This document shows positions 13,406 to 21,000 of a DNA stretch of 26,298 nucleotides, piece by piece. The stretch lies in NCBI GenBank assembly GCA_025934635.1, contig JAICWX010000100.1, positions 1 to 26,298 of the forward strand, read 5' to 3'. Origin of the DNA: Streptosporangiaceae bacterium. GTDB lineage: Bacteria; Actinomycetota; Actinomycetes; Streptosporangiales; Streptosporangiaceae. The position numbers were made by a program, and so were the translations under genes. The notes beneath the pieces are model-generated. The model was not told where the DNA came from and did no database searches. It worked only from the letters and a program-made list of their open reading frames with translations. Numbering within the stretch: position 1 is the stretch's first letter; each line of letters opens with the position of its first letter.

Positions 13406-14389
13406 GTGAGCAACCTGGACCGGTCTCCGACCGAGCTCATAGGCGAACGGCATGACGATTCTCCAGCCGGGCCTGTCGTGCTGCCCTACCGAAGCGTGCC
13501 GCTCGGCGGCCCGCGGGCGATGACGGTACGGCGCAGCTTGCCGCAACGGGCACGGTCGCTCATCGGGGCGTGGTGCTTCGTGGACCACTACGGGCCCGAC
13601 GACGTGTCCCTGACCGGCGGGATGGAGGTGCCCGGCCACCCGCACACCGCGCTGCAGACTGCCTCTTGGCTGTTTACCGGCGAGGTCGAGCACCGCGACA
13701 CCACCGGCACCCACGCGCTGGTCCGCCCCGGGCAGCTGAACCTCATGACCGCCGGCTCCGGCATCGCCCACTCGGAGTACTCCACGCCGGCGACGACAGT
13801 ACTTCACGGCGCGCAGCTGTGGATCGCGCTGCCGGGAGCGGACCGGTTCGCCGCTCCCGGGTTCACGCATTATGAGCCACCGGTCACCGACGTCGACGGA
13901 GCGACGGTCCTGGTCTTCCTCGGCAGCCTGTTCGGGCAGACATCGCCGGTGCCGACGTACTCGGCTCTGGTCGGGGCGGAGGTGACCCTGACGGCCGGGC
14001 GCTCGCTTGACATCGAGGTCGACGCGGGCCACGAGCACGGATTCCTGTGCGATACCGGCAGCCTGGCCGTCGGCGGCGCGGTGGCTCGGCCGGGTGAGAT
14101 CGTGTTCCAGCCCGCGGGCGCCTCGGTGATTACGCTCGAGGCGGGCCCGTCGGAGCCCACGCGGGTCCTCGTCCTCGGGGGGGAGCCGTTCGGCGAGCAG
14201 ATCGTCATGTGGTGGAACTTCATCGGCCGCAGCCACGAGGAGGTAGTCGCCTTCCGCGAGGAATGGCAGCGCCAGCGCGCAGACCTGACGCCCGGCACTC
14301 CAGGGCGCTACGGCCGGTTCCCGGACGTGTGGGAGCACACGCTTCCCGCACCCGAACTGCCCAGCGTCCGCCTGCGTTCCCGCGGCTGA
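13406..14389 (+). CDS. Pirin family protein
   Basis: A 327-residue bicupin. The N-terminal cupin has the pirin signature: RSLIGAWCFVDHYGPDD, then HPHTALQTASWLFTGEVEHR with the metal-binding HPH, PGQLNLMTAGSGIAHSEYS with the HSE motif, and LHGAQLWIALP. The C-terminal cupin continues to GGEPFGEQIVMWWNFIGRSH and EWQRQR, a conserved pirin end. Pirins are iron-binding proteins; bacterial ones can show quercetinase activity or act as regulators, and the role here is not evident from the neighbours. The GTG start at 13406 fits the beginning of similarity and the -10 element before it. Confidence 0.93.
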   Translation: MSNLDRSPTELIGERHDDSPAGPVVLPYRSVPLGGPRAMTVRRSLPQRARSLIGAWCFVDHYGPDDVSLTGGMEVPGHPHTALQTASWLFTGEVEHRDTTGTHALVRPGQLNLMTAGSGIAHSEYSTPATTVLHGAQLWIALPGADRFAAPGFTHYEPPVTDVDGATVLVFLGSLFGQTSPVPTYSALVGAEVTLTAGRSLDIEVDAGHEHGFLCDTGSLAVGGAVARPGEIVFQPAGASVITLEAGPSEPTRVLVLGGEPFGEQIVMWWNFIGRSHEEVVAFREEWQRQRADLTPGTPGRYGRFPDVWEHTLPAPELPSVRLRSRG

Positions 14390-14406
14390 GTGGCCGTGAC
14401 CGGTGT

Positions 14407-15075
14407 TCACAGGACGCCGAACCGGTCGTAGGCGGCGCGCAGCGTGCTGCCTGCCGCCAGCGCGTCCCGCAGCCCGTCTTCCTTCGATGCCTTGGCCAGG
14501 GCCCGGCTGATGGTCTCCCCGGTGAGCTCCGCGGGGATGACGACGGCCCCGTCGTCGTCGGCTACCACCAGGTCACCGGGCCGGACGGGCAGGCCGCCGA
14601 CGACGGCGGGCTGCCGCCAGGCGGTCACCGCGGTCCGGCCCTTGCAGTCCAGCGGCAGCGTCCCCCGGCACCAGACCGGGTAGCCGAGGCCGGCGATACG
14701 GCCCGCGTCGCGGCAGTACCCGTCGATCAGGGTGCCGCGGGCCCCGCGGGCGCGCGCCGCCACCGAGAACAGCTCGCCCCAGCAGGCGGCACGGGCCGAT
14801 CCGGCCGCGGCGACCAGGATGACTTCGCCGGGCCGGATGTCGTCGAGTGCGCCGATCTCGCCGGTGTAGGGCTCGTCAGGGATCCGGTCCACCTCGGTGA
14901 TCAGGAACGGGTTGGCGAAACCGGCGATCACCGCACCGCGCCCCAGCGGCCGGATGGCCGGGTCGAGGACATGGTCACGGTGTCCGAGGTCGTCGAGGAT
15001 GTCAGATACGACCGCGGTGTACAGCCGGCTCACCGCCAGGTCCGGTGGCATGCCGCTGCCGTCGGCGGCGCTCAT
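14407..15075 (-). CDS. RraA-like protein / 4-hydroxy-4-methyl-2-oxoglutarate aldolase family
   Basis: The 222-residue protein has the RraA/aldolase fold: TAVVSDILDDLGHRDHVLDP, then IRPGEVILVAA, ACWGELFSVAARARGARGTL and IDGYCRDAGRIAGLGYPVW. Arg 122 and Asp 123 in the RD pair are the substrate- and metal-binding residues of HMG/CHA aldolases, and GDLVVADDDGAVVIP is the conserved C-terminal strand pair. Such proteins either cleave 4-carboxy-4-hydroxy-2-oxoacids or regulate RNase E (E. coli RraA). The retained RD pair and the operon with a sugar/polyol-type dehydrogenase favour the enzyme. Its ATG overlaps the stop of the dehydrogenase gene (ATGA, 15072-15075), indicating coupled translation. Confidence 0.88.
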   Translation of the reverse strand: MSAADGSGMPPDLAVSRLYTAVVSDILDDLGHRDHVLDPAIRPLGRGAVIAGFANPFLITEVDRIPDEPYTGEIGALDDIRPGEVILVAAAGSARAACWGELFSVAARARGARGTLIDGYCRDAGRIAGLGYPVWCRGTLPLDCKGRTAVTAWRQPAVVGGLPVRPGDLVVADDDGAVVIPAELTGETISRALAKASKEDGLRDALAAGSTLRAAYDRFGVL

Positions 15076-16109
15076 CCGCTGTCACCGACCAAGATCTTCA
15101 GGTGCCTTTCCGGTTCGTCCCGCAGCAGGGCAAGCCCGCCGGTCACCGCCGCGCTGAGCGGGATGCGATCAGAGATCAGCGGCGCCGCTTGCACCGCCCC
15201 GCCGCCCAGCAGGCGCAGTGCCTCCCGGAAGTCCTGGTCCCAGACATGCGACAAGGACCCGATCAGGGATTTCTCGCCGCGGATGAGGTCCATGGGCGCG
15301 ATCGGCGCAGGCTGGGTGACGATACTGAGCAGGACGGCCCGCCCGCCGGGGCGCAGTGCCCGCAGCGCGGTGTGCATGGCGTCCGCGGAGCCCGCGCACT
15401 CGACGGCGACGTCGGCCTCCAGCGCCTCGGCCTCGCCGGGGGCCACCGCCTGGCCGGCACCGAGGCGGATCGCGAGGGCCCGGCGCTCCGGCAGCGGCTC
15501 GACGACGGCCACGCTGTCCGCACCGAACGCGGCCGCCGCCTGCACCGCCATCAGCCCGACGGCGCCCGCCCCCACCACCGCGACCCGCTCGCCGGAGCGC
15601 AGGCGGCCCCGGCGCAGCGCCCGGACGGCTACCGCCAGCGGTTCGGCCAGCGCCGCCTCGTCGTCGGCGACCGTGTCCGGGACCGGCAGGCAGATGCGGG
15701 CGGGCGCGTTGCACAGTTCCGCGAGCCCGCCGTCGCCGTGCAGGCCGAGCGCTCCCAGCGTCGGGCACCGGGTCACCTCGCCGCGCTGGCACCAGTAACA
15801 GGTACCGCAGGACACGATCGTGTCGACGGCCACCCGCTGCCCCGGCCGGGGCCCGGTCACGCCGGCGCCGGCCGCCACGACCACGCCCGTGAATTCGTGT
15901 CCGAGCACGAGCGGCGCTCGCGCTCCGGTGATCGGATGCGGCGCGGCGGCCGGGATGAACACCGGCCCGCTCAGCCATTCCTCGAGATCGGTCCCGCAGA
16001 TACCGCACCACCTCACCTGGAGCTGCAGTTCCCCGGGCCCCGGCGGCGCGGGCGGCGGCACCTCCTCCACCCGCACGTCACCCCGCCCATGCCATCGAAC
16101 GGCCAGCAT
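15072..16109 (-). CDS. Zinc-dependent alcohol dehydrogenase (butanediol/sorbitol dehydrogenase-like)
   Basis: A 345-residue medium-chain dehydrogenase. Catalytic zinc ligands are Cys 35 in WCGICGTD, His 71 with Glu 72 in LGHEFTG, and Glu 156 in ALAEPLAVA. The structural zinc site is Cys 101, 104, 107 and 115 (SCGTCYWCQRGEVTRCP). The Rossmann loop VVGAGAVGLMAVQ (about 178-190) binds NAD(P). The pattern is that of the 2,3-butanediol/threonine/sorbitol dehydrogenase branch; the exact polyol or sugar cannot be told. The ATG has GGGAGG about nine bases upstream. It is the first gene of a two-gene operon with the RraA-like protein and divergent from the LLM oxidoreductase. Confidence 0.93.
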   Translation of the reverse strand: MLAVRWHGRGDVRVEEVPPPAPPGPGELQLQVRWCGICGTDLEEWLSGPVFIPAAAPHPITGARAPLVLGHEFTGVVVAAGAGVTGPRPGQRVAVDTIVSCGTCYWCQRGEVTRCPTLGALGLHGDGGLAELCNAPARICLPVPDTVADDEAALAEPLAVAVRALRRGRLRSGERVAVVGAGAVGLMAVQAAAAFGADSVAVVEPLPERRALAIRLGAGQAVAPGEAEALEADVAVECAGSADAMHTALRALRPGGRAVLLSIVTQPAPIAPMDLIRGEKSLIGSLSHVWDQDFREALRLLGGGAVQAAPLISDRIPLSAAVTGGLALLRDEPERHLKILVGDSG

Positions 16110-16218
16110 CCCCGGCGCCTCCCTGCGCTGTCCGCCGGGCTGGCGCGACGGGCGGCCAGAAGGAAGGCGGACAAGATCCGTCTATCACGAACACCGCGCT
16201 CCCTGGAAGGATGCCGGC

Positions 16219-17166
16219 ATGCGTCCCTTCCGCTTTCTCGCGACGGCCGACGGCTATCCCGGCTTCGCCGGGCTGACCGCCCTGGCCCGCAAGGCCGAGG
16301 CCGCCGGCTGCTCCGCGCTCGTGCTGCCCGACCACCTCATCGGGCAGTACGCCCCGATACCGGTGCTGGCCGTGGTCGCGGCCGCGACCGAACGGCTGCG
16401 GGTGGGCACCTTCGTGCTCAATGCCAGCCTGCGCCATCCGGTGGTCCTGGCCCAGGACCTGGCCACGCTCGACGTGCTGTCCGGCGGCCGCCTGGAGATC
16501 GGCCTGGGGGCCGGCTGGAACAAGCCCGAGCACGACGCCATCGGCATCGGCTTCGAGCCGGTCGGCGTCCGGATCGGGCGCCTGACCGAGGCGGTCACGA
16601 TCCTCAAGGGCTGCTTCGCCGACGGGCCGTTCTCCTTCTCCGGCGAGCACTACACCGTCACCGGCCACGACGGCGTGCCCACGCCGGCGCAGCGCCCGCA
16701 CCCGCCCCTGTTCCTGGGCGGCGGCGGCAAGCGCCTGCTGACCCTGGCCGCCCGGCAGGCCCAGATCATCGGCCTGGCCCCGCGGCTGATCCAGGGCGAC
16801 CAGCCCCGCGCCGACGCCCGGAGCCTGACGGCCGCGGCGACCGAGGAGAAAATCCGGTGGATCCGCGAGGCCGCCGGCGACCGCTTCGGCGACCTGGAAC
16901 TCAACACCTACCCCACCGGCGGCCCGGCGGTCGTCACGAGCCACCCGCTCGCCGAGGCCCGCCGCCGCGCCAACCGCATCCGGGAGCAGACCGGCACCGA
17001 GCTGAGTGTCGAGGAGATCCTGGACTCCCCGCACATCTTCATCGGCACCGTCAAGGACCTGACCCGCAAGTTCACTGATCTGCGCGAGCGCTTCGGCATC
17101 AGCTCCTTCCTCATCGACGACCTGGATGCGCTGGCACCAGTGGTGGAAGAACTCGCCGGACAGTAA
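16219..17166 (+). CDS. LLM class oxidoreductase, probably F420-dependent
   Basis: The 315-residue TIM-barrel protein belongs to the luciferase-like monooxygenase superfamily. The sequence begins RPFRFLATADGYPGFAGLTA, then ALVLPDHLIGQYAPIPVLAV, ATERLRVGTFVLNASLRHPV, QDLATLDVLSGGRLEIGLGAGW and PLFLGGGGKRLL; these are the usual substrate and cofactor segments. It resembles the actinobacterial group around MSMEG_2516, which is taken to use reduced F420 rather than flavin. The substrate is unknown. ATG 16219 has GGAAGG about eight bases upstream. It is divergent from the zinc dehydrogenase by about 110 bases, so the two could be co-regulated. Confidence 0.92.
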   Translation: MRPFRFLATADGYPGFAGLTALARKAEAAGCSALVLPDHLIGQYAPIPVLAVVAAATERLRVGTFVLNASLRHPVVLAQDLATLDVLSGGRLEIGLGAGWNKPEHDAIGIGFEPVGVRIGRLTEAVTILKGCFADGPFSFSGEHYTVTGHDGVPTPAQRPHPPLFLGGGGKRLLTLAARQAQIIGLAPRLIQGDQPRADARSLTAAATEEKIRWIREAAGDRFGDLELNTYPTGGPAVVTSHPLAEARRRANRIREQTGTELSVEEILDSPHIFIGTVKDLTRKFTDLRERFGISSFLIDDLDALAPVVEELAGQ

Positions 17167-17268
17167 CCGCTCGCGCTGCCGCGGTTCTTTGCCGGTGCCT
17201 TGGTATGCTGCCCGGGTTGCACCGCTTGGAGAGTACGGCCGCGTTCGAGGGAGAGGGGCCAGGCGACG

Positions 17269-18141
17269 GTGCAGGCGTCAGAGGCCTCGCGGGCGATGGC
17301 GGCGGCACTGTCGATCGCCTCATCACTTGGCCTGGCAGCCGGCGACGCGATCGTTATCCAGAACTCGAACAAGCTCACCTTGCGCCTGCTGCCGTGCGAC
17401 GTGCTTGCCCGGGTGGCCCCGGTCGCGCAGCAGGTCGCGCAGTTCGAAATCGAGCTTGCCCAGCGGCTCGCCGGATCCGGGAGCCCGGTGGCCGCGCTGG
17501 ATCCCCGGGTGGACCCGCGCGTCTACGAGCGCGATGGCTTCGCGGTCACGCTGTGGACCTACTACGTGCCCGCGGCACCTCCTGGGGAGATCTCGCCAGC
17601 CGATTACGCCGGTGCGCTCGAGCGGCTGCATGCCGGCCTGCGCAAGATCGATATCCCTGCGCCGCATTTCACGGACCGGGTCGAGCAGGCTCAGCAGCTC
17701 GTCGCGAGCCGCGACCGCACGCCGGCGCTCGCCGAAGCGGACCGGGAGTTCCTCGGCGGGACGCTGCGGCGCCTGAGGCGGGTGATCGGCGACCGCGGCG
17801 CCGCTGAGCAGCTACTGCACGGCGAGCCGCACCCGGGCAACGTGCTCATCACGAAGAACGGGCTGCTGTTCATAGACCTCGAGACGTGCTGCCGCGGGCC
17901 GGTCGAGTTCGACCTCGCCCATGCGCCCGAAGAAGTCAGCGGGCGCTATCCGGGCGTCCGCCAGGACCTGCTAAGCGAGTGCAGGATCCTCGTGCTGGCG
18001 ATGATCACGGCGTGGCGCTGGGACCGGGACGACCAGTTCCCGGACGGGCGCCGGCTGGGCGCGGAGTGGCTCAGCCAGATCCGGGCGGCGCCGGGGCAGG
18101 CCGACGGGCCGGACATCGCCCCCGGTAAACCCCGTGACTGA
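17269..18141 (+). CDS. Phosphotransferase family protein (APH-like kinase)
   Basis: The 290-residue protein has the aminoglycoside phosphotransferase/choline kinase fold. The catalytic loop reads LLHGEPHPGNVLIT (residues 182-195), with Glu where most members have Asp (HGD-x-H-x-x-N), and LLFIDLETCCRGPVEFDLA carries the metal-binding Asp 203. The N-lobe strand KLTLRLLPCDVLARVAP lacks a textbook P-loop. These features fit actinomycete phosphotransferases of unknown substrate; resistance cannot be claimed. GTG 17269 was preferred since GAGAGGGG lies upstream at a fair distance. It converges on the EamA transporter with six bases between the stops. Confidence 0.87.
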   Translation: MQASEASRAMAAALSIASSLGLAAGDAIVIQNSNKLTLRLLPCDVLARVAPVAQQVAQFEIELAQRLAGSGSPVAALDPRVDPRVYERDGFAVTLWTYYVPAAPPGEISPADYAGALERLHAGLRKIDIPAPHFTDRVEQAQQLVASRDRTPALAEADREFLGGTLRRLRRVIGDRGAAEQLLHGEPHPGNVLITKNGLLFIDLETCCRGPVEFDLAHAPEEVSGRYPGVRQDLLSECRILVLAMITAWRWDRDDQFPDGRRLGAEWLSQIRAAPGQADGPDIAPGKPRD

Positions 18142-18147
18142 CGTTCG

Positions 18148-18987
18148 CTAGCCGATGACCACGAAGATGACCGCGAGGACGGCGGCGATCATCCCGGTTG
18201 CCTGGACGCGGCTCCAGTGCTCGGCGAGACGGAACCGCGCAATCAGCACTGTCCCGGCGGGATACAGGGAGCTCAGGACGCCCACGATGGCGAGCTGCCC
18301 GTAGTGGGTGGCTACCAGGTACAGGAGATTGGCGCCGCCGCTGAGGATGCCTGCGACAGCCGTGGCGGCTAGCGTGCGGGCGCCGGGTACCGCTGCCGCG
18401 CGCAAGCCGCGGAAGGTGAAGGGCAGCACGAGGAGCAGGGAGACCGCCTGCCCGGGGAGCAGCGGCCAGGCGCCGTGCTGGGTGCCGGCTTGGTCGAGCG
18501 CCACGAAGAGCAGCCCGAATCCGGCTCCGGCGAGCAACCCGGAGAGGGCGCCGCTGGCGCGCCGGGGGCCCGACGCCGGCGGCGGCTGGCGGGAGACGAG
18601 CGCGACCGCCGGAACCGCCAGCGCGATGCCGGCCAGTTCCACCGCGGTGAGCTGGTCGCCAAGCGCGATGCCGCTGACTGCCGGAATGACGCAGGTCAGC
18701 ACGCCGCACAGCGGCGCGACGACGTTCATGCGGCCGACGGCGAGCCCGTGGTAGAGCGCTAGCACCCCGAGCGCGCTGCCGATGCCGCTGAGGGCTCCCC
18801 ACAGGATCGGCGCGCTCGCGGGCCCGTCGCCGGGGAACAGCAGGACGGCGACGACCGCGGTGACCAGGCCGATGAGCTGAGCGACGGCGGTGACGACTCG
18901 TGAATCCCAGCTACGGCTGGTCACGCCGGCCAGGTAGTCCGAGACGCCGTAGCACAGGGCCGAGGCGAGCGCGAAGACGACGGCCAC
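18148..18987 (-). CDS. EamA/DMT family transporter
   Basis: A 279-residue integral membrane protein with about ten hydrophobic helices in two repeated EamA units. It opens with VVFALASALCYGVSDYLAGV and ends in the second unit with VGVLSSLYPAGTVLIARFRL and MIAAVLAVIFVVIG. SSLYPAGTVLIAR is a familiar signature of the repeat. Members export or import small metabolites such as amino acids; the substrate is unknown. Its ATG is two bases after the stop of the MarR gene, so the two are one operon and the regulator probably controls the transporter. Confidence 0.92.
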   Translation of the reverse strand: MAVVFALASALCYGVSDYLAGVTSRSWDSRVVTAVAQLIGLVTAVVAVLLFPGDGPASAPILWGALSGIGSALGVLALYHGLAVGRMNVVAPLCGVLTCVIPAVSGIALGDQLTAVELAGIALAVPAVALVSRQPPPASGPRRASGALSGLLAGAGFGLLFVALDQAGTQHGAWPLLPGQAVSLLLVLPFTFRGLRAAAVPGARTLAATAVAGILSGGANLLYLVATHYGQLAIVGVLSSLYPAGTVLIARFRLAEHWSRVQATGMIAAVLAVIFVVIG

Positions 18988-18989
18988 GG

Positions 18990-19544
18990 CTACCGGCGCC
19001 CCGGATGCGGCCGGCCCGGGATGCGGGTAGCTGCCTGGCTGTCCCCGCGATCCGTCCCGTCTACCGGGCAGTCAGGGATGCAGGCCGGCCAGTCACACAG
19101 ACGGCAGGCGGCGTCACCATCGTCACGCGGCAGGCCCCGCAGGCTCAGTACGCGTTCGATCAGGTTCATCAGCTGGTCGCGGTCGGCTGCGGGCAGTCCG
19201 TCAAGCAGGGATTCGATCGCCTGGCGGCGGGCGCGGACACCCCGCTCGACGACAGCTTCCCCGCTCGGGGTGATCGCGAGCGAGACCTCGCGCCGGCCAG
19301 GAGTCCGGTTCCGGGTGATCAGTCCGTCCTGCTGCAGGCGGTCGAGGAGGCGCACGGCGCCCGACTGCGTGAGGCCAAGGCGGGCATGGAGCCAGTTGAC
19401 GCTGCAACCGGACCGGTTGCGGACGAGCACGAGCGCCGCTATCTCCTGCGGCGACAGTTCGGTCGCGGCGCGAACCGCCGCATTTCCCGTGTCGCCGATC
19501 ATCAGCGCCAGGGCCGACAGCGGATTCGTGCCATACGTATGCAT
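18990..19544 (-). CDS. MarR family transcriptional regulator with C-terminal cysteine cluster
   Basis: The 184-residue protein has the winged helix domain: CSVNWLHARLGLTQSGAVRL as recognition region and LLDRLQQDGLITRNRTPGRR followed by EVSLAITPSGEAVV as the wing. After the dimerisation helix there is CRLCDWPACIPDCPVD with four cysteines (147, 150, 155 and 159; spacing 2-4-3). The cluster could bind zinc or sense oxidants. A fifth Cys (47) is near the DNA-binding domain. It heads an operon with the EamA transporter. The ATG lacks a ribosome site, while TATGAT (19551-19556 on the minus strand) stands six bases upstream, so a leaderless mRNA is likely. Confidence 0.9.
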   Translation of the reverse strand: MHTYGTNPLSALALMIGDTGNAAVRAATELSPQEIAALVLVRNRSGCSVNWLHARLGLTQSGAVRLLDRLQQDGLITRNRTPGRREVSLAITPSGEAVVERGVRARRQAIESLLDGLPAADRDQLMNLIERVLSLRGLPRDDGDAACRLCDWPACIPDCPVDGTDRGDSQAATRIPGRPHPGRR

Positions 19545-19550
19545 GAGTCA

Positions 19551-19556
19551 ATCATA
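19551..19556 (-). promoter_or_regulatory. Candidate -10 element (TATGAT) of the MarR-EamA operon
   Basis: TATGAT matches the consensus TANNNT and ends six bases before the ATG at 19544. It lies in an AT-rich patch directly after a strong hairpin. Confidence 0.45.
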
Positions 19557-19561
19557 TCAAG

Positions 19562-19597
19562 TCGCGAGCGGTCTCCACCGGCAGGAGACGCTCGCGA
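19562..19597 (-). terminator. Long hairpin between the BrkB-like gene and the MarR gene
   Basis: Arms TCGCGAGC-GTCTCC and GGAGAC-GCTCGCGA (14 pairs, one unpaired G at 19570) enclose a 7-base loop ACCGGCA. It lies 39 bases past the stop of the YihY/BrkB gene on the minus strand and just before the MarR promoter. Confidence 0.75.
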
Positions 19598-19635
19598 TCT
19601 AGGCGCCGGGCCCGCGGCGGTCTTCCATAACGGGC

Positions 19636-20631
19636 TTACCGGCTGGGATCGTCGTGACCCGGCTCGGCTGACGGCGGGTCAAAATTGACGTCGACGCGTT
19701 CGAAACCCTTGCTGCGCTGGGCTTTAGCCTGGCGAGAGTACGTGCGCCGGTCGCCGCCGGTCAGGGTGACGTTGTCGGTGAAAGGGGTGAGGAGTGACCG
19801 GGGGTGCAGGCGGTTAACGCGGACGACGTTGATCTCCATGCTGAGCAAGACGGCCGTGGCTGCGATGTACAGAAATGCGAGCAGGCCCAGGACGAGCGCG
19901 AATACCGCATTCGTGGCGCTGGCGTGCTCGACTACATGCCGGACATAGATAACCCCGAACGACTGCAGCAACTGCCAGACCACCGCCGAGGCCACCGCGC
20001 CCGGCACGACGTCGCGCACGGACAGCGGCCGGGCCGCCGCGAAGCGGAACGCGAATACGGCCACGGCGATGTTGATCACGACGGAAGCCGCCAGTGCTGC
20101 GAACCTTCCGGCTGTCCCGAGCGCCCCGGCACCGCCGCCGCCCCCGATGGACAAGGCGGTCGTGGCCAGGATAGCCAGGCCGGCGGAGGCCAGCAGGAGC
20201 AGGCTACGGCCGCGGCTCTTGAGGGGGTTCGGCCGGTTGTTGCGCGGCACCGCCCACACGGTGTTGGCCGCGTACTGGAAGGCCTGCGCCACGCCCAGGC
20301 CGCCGTAGAGCGACCCGGCGATTCCCACGGCAAAGCCGACCGGGCCGCCGCCCAGGTGCTTCGGCCGGCTCAGATCCTCGCCGATCACCGGGAACTGCTG
20401 CAGCGCCGATCTGAGCACCTCGTGCTGCAACCCCTGGTCGCCCGACAAGACGAAGCCCAGAACCGTCGAGAGCAGCAGCAGCAGCGGAAACAGTGAAACG
20501 AACCCGTAGTAGGTGATCAGCGCGGCCAGGTAGGTGCCGAAGTCGTCGAAGTACTTGTAGGCCACCGCGAGCGGGAAACTCGCCCACGGGTGCTCCCGCT
20601 GAAACCGGTCCAGGCGCTCCGTGACCGCCAT
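19636..20631 (-). CDS. YihY/BrkB (virulence factor BrkB) family membrane protein
   Basis: A 331-residue inner-membrane protein. After the amphipathic start (RFQREHPWASFPLAVAYKYF) come about six membrane helices. The family signature FGTYLAALITYYGFVSLFPL is near residues 30-50, followed by GIAGSLYGGLGVAQAFQYAA and FVLALVLG-like segment NAVFALVLGLLAFLYIAATA. The C-terminal tail is soluble and charged (KAQRSKGFERVDVNFDPPSA). The function of the family is unsettled, and names such as ribonuclease BN are historical errors. The ATG at 20629-20631 was chosen since GAGGTGG precedes it at six bases; the open frame upstream to 20778 is arginine- and proline-rich without a site. Confidence 0.92.
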   Translation of the reverse strand: MAVTERLDRFQREHPWASFPLAVAYKYFDDFGTYLAALITYYGFVSLFPLLLLLSTVLGFVLSGDQGLQHEVLRSALQQFPVIGEDLSRPKHLGGGPVGFAVGIAGSLYGGLGVAQAFQYAANTVWAVPRNNRPNPLKSRGRSLLLLASAGLAILATTALSIGGGGGAGALGTAGRFAALAASVVINIAVAVFAFRFAAARPLSVRDVVPGAVASAVVWQLLQSFGVIYVRHVVEHASATNAVFALVLGLLAFLYIAATAVLLSMEINVVRVNRLHPRSLLTPFTDNVTLTGGDRRTYSRQAKAQRSKGFERVDVNFDPPSAEPGHDDPSR

Positions 20632-21000
20632 AGGAACCACCTCACCGGATGCTGGCCATTCACCCGTCACTGCCGGCAGTGAATCGAGCCGTCGGCGCCA
20701 TCTTGGCGCTGCCCCGCAGCCGGGCGGCGAAACCGGACAGCGGACGGTCCGCAGCCAGATCGATGCCGAATATTTCATGCCTGCCGGTGAGCGGGTCTAC
20801 CTCTAGGAAGCCCCGTTGAGGGGTGATGCACACGAGCACATAGGGGTATTCGGCGATGACAGGCCTTTCTTACACCCGTTCGGCTGCTTCGGGGGCCGCA
20901 ACCGCTCCCCCGCGGCCGGGCTGGACGCTGGCGGCAGGTCACAACCCGGCGTTGCTTACCTCAGGCAAGCCCTCGTGCCCGCCGAACCGCAGCAGCACCA
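20632..21000. other. 369-base gap, no gene seen
   Basis: No convincing coding frame. A weak hairpin, GCTTACC-tca-GGCAAGC at 20954-20970 with one mismatch, lies 31 bases past the metalloprotease stop and could end its transcript. The part next to 20631 must hold the promoter of the BrkB-like gene, but no clear element was found. Confidence 0.45.

Noticed and set aside
12329..14410. A very long open frame on the minus strand (about 690 codons)
   Set aside because: It is an antisense/alternate-frame shadow of the pirin and site-2 protease genes; its text is arginine- and proline-rich without domain motifs.
15045..17078. Long plus-strand frame through the dehydrogenase and LLM region
   Set aside because: It is a shadow of the zinc dehydrogenase and LLM genes, with low-complexity composition and no motif.
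17269..18141. Aminoglycoside resistance gene
   Set aside because: Only the general kinase fold is supported; such APH-like proteins have many substrates.
19532..19541. CATACGTATG palindrome at the MarR start as an operator
   Set aside because: It covers codons 1-5 of the gene and is only ten bases long; chance is a sufficient explanation.
14407..20631. Biosynthetic gene cluster
   Set aside because: No core synthase, NRPS/PKS, RiPP precursor or tailoring set is present; the oxidoreductases and transporter are scattered in separate units.
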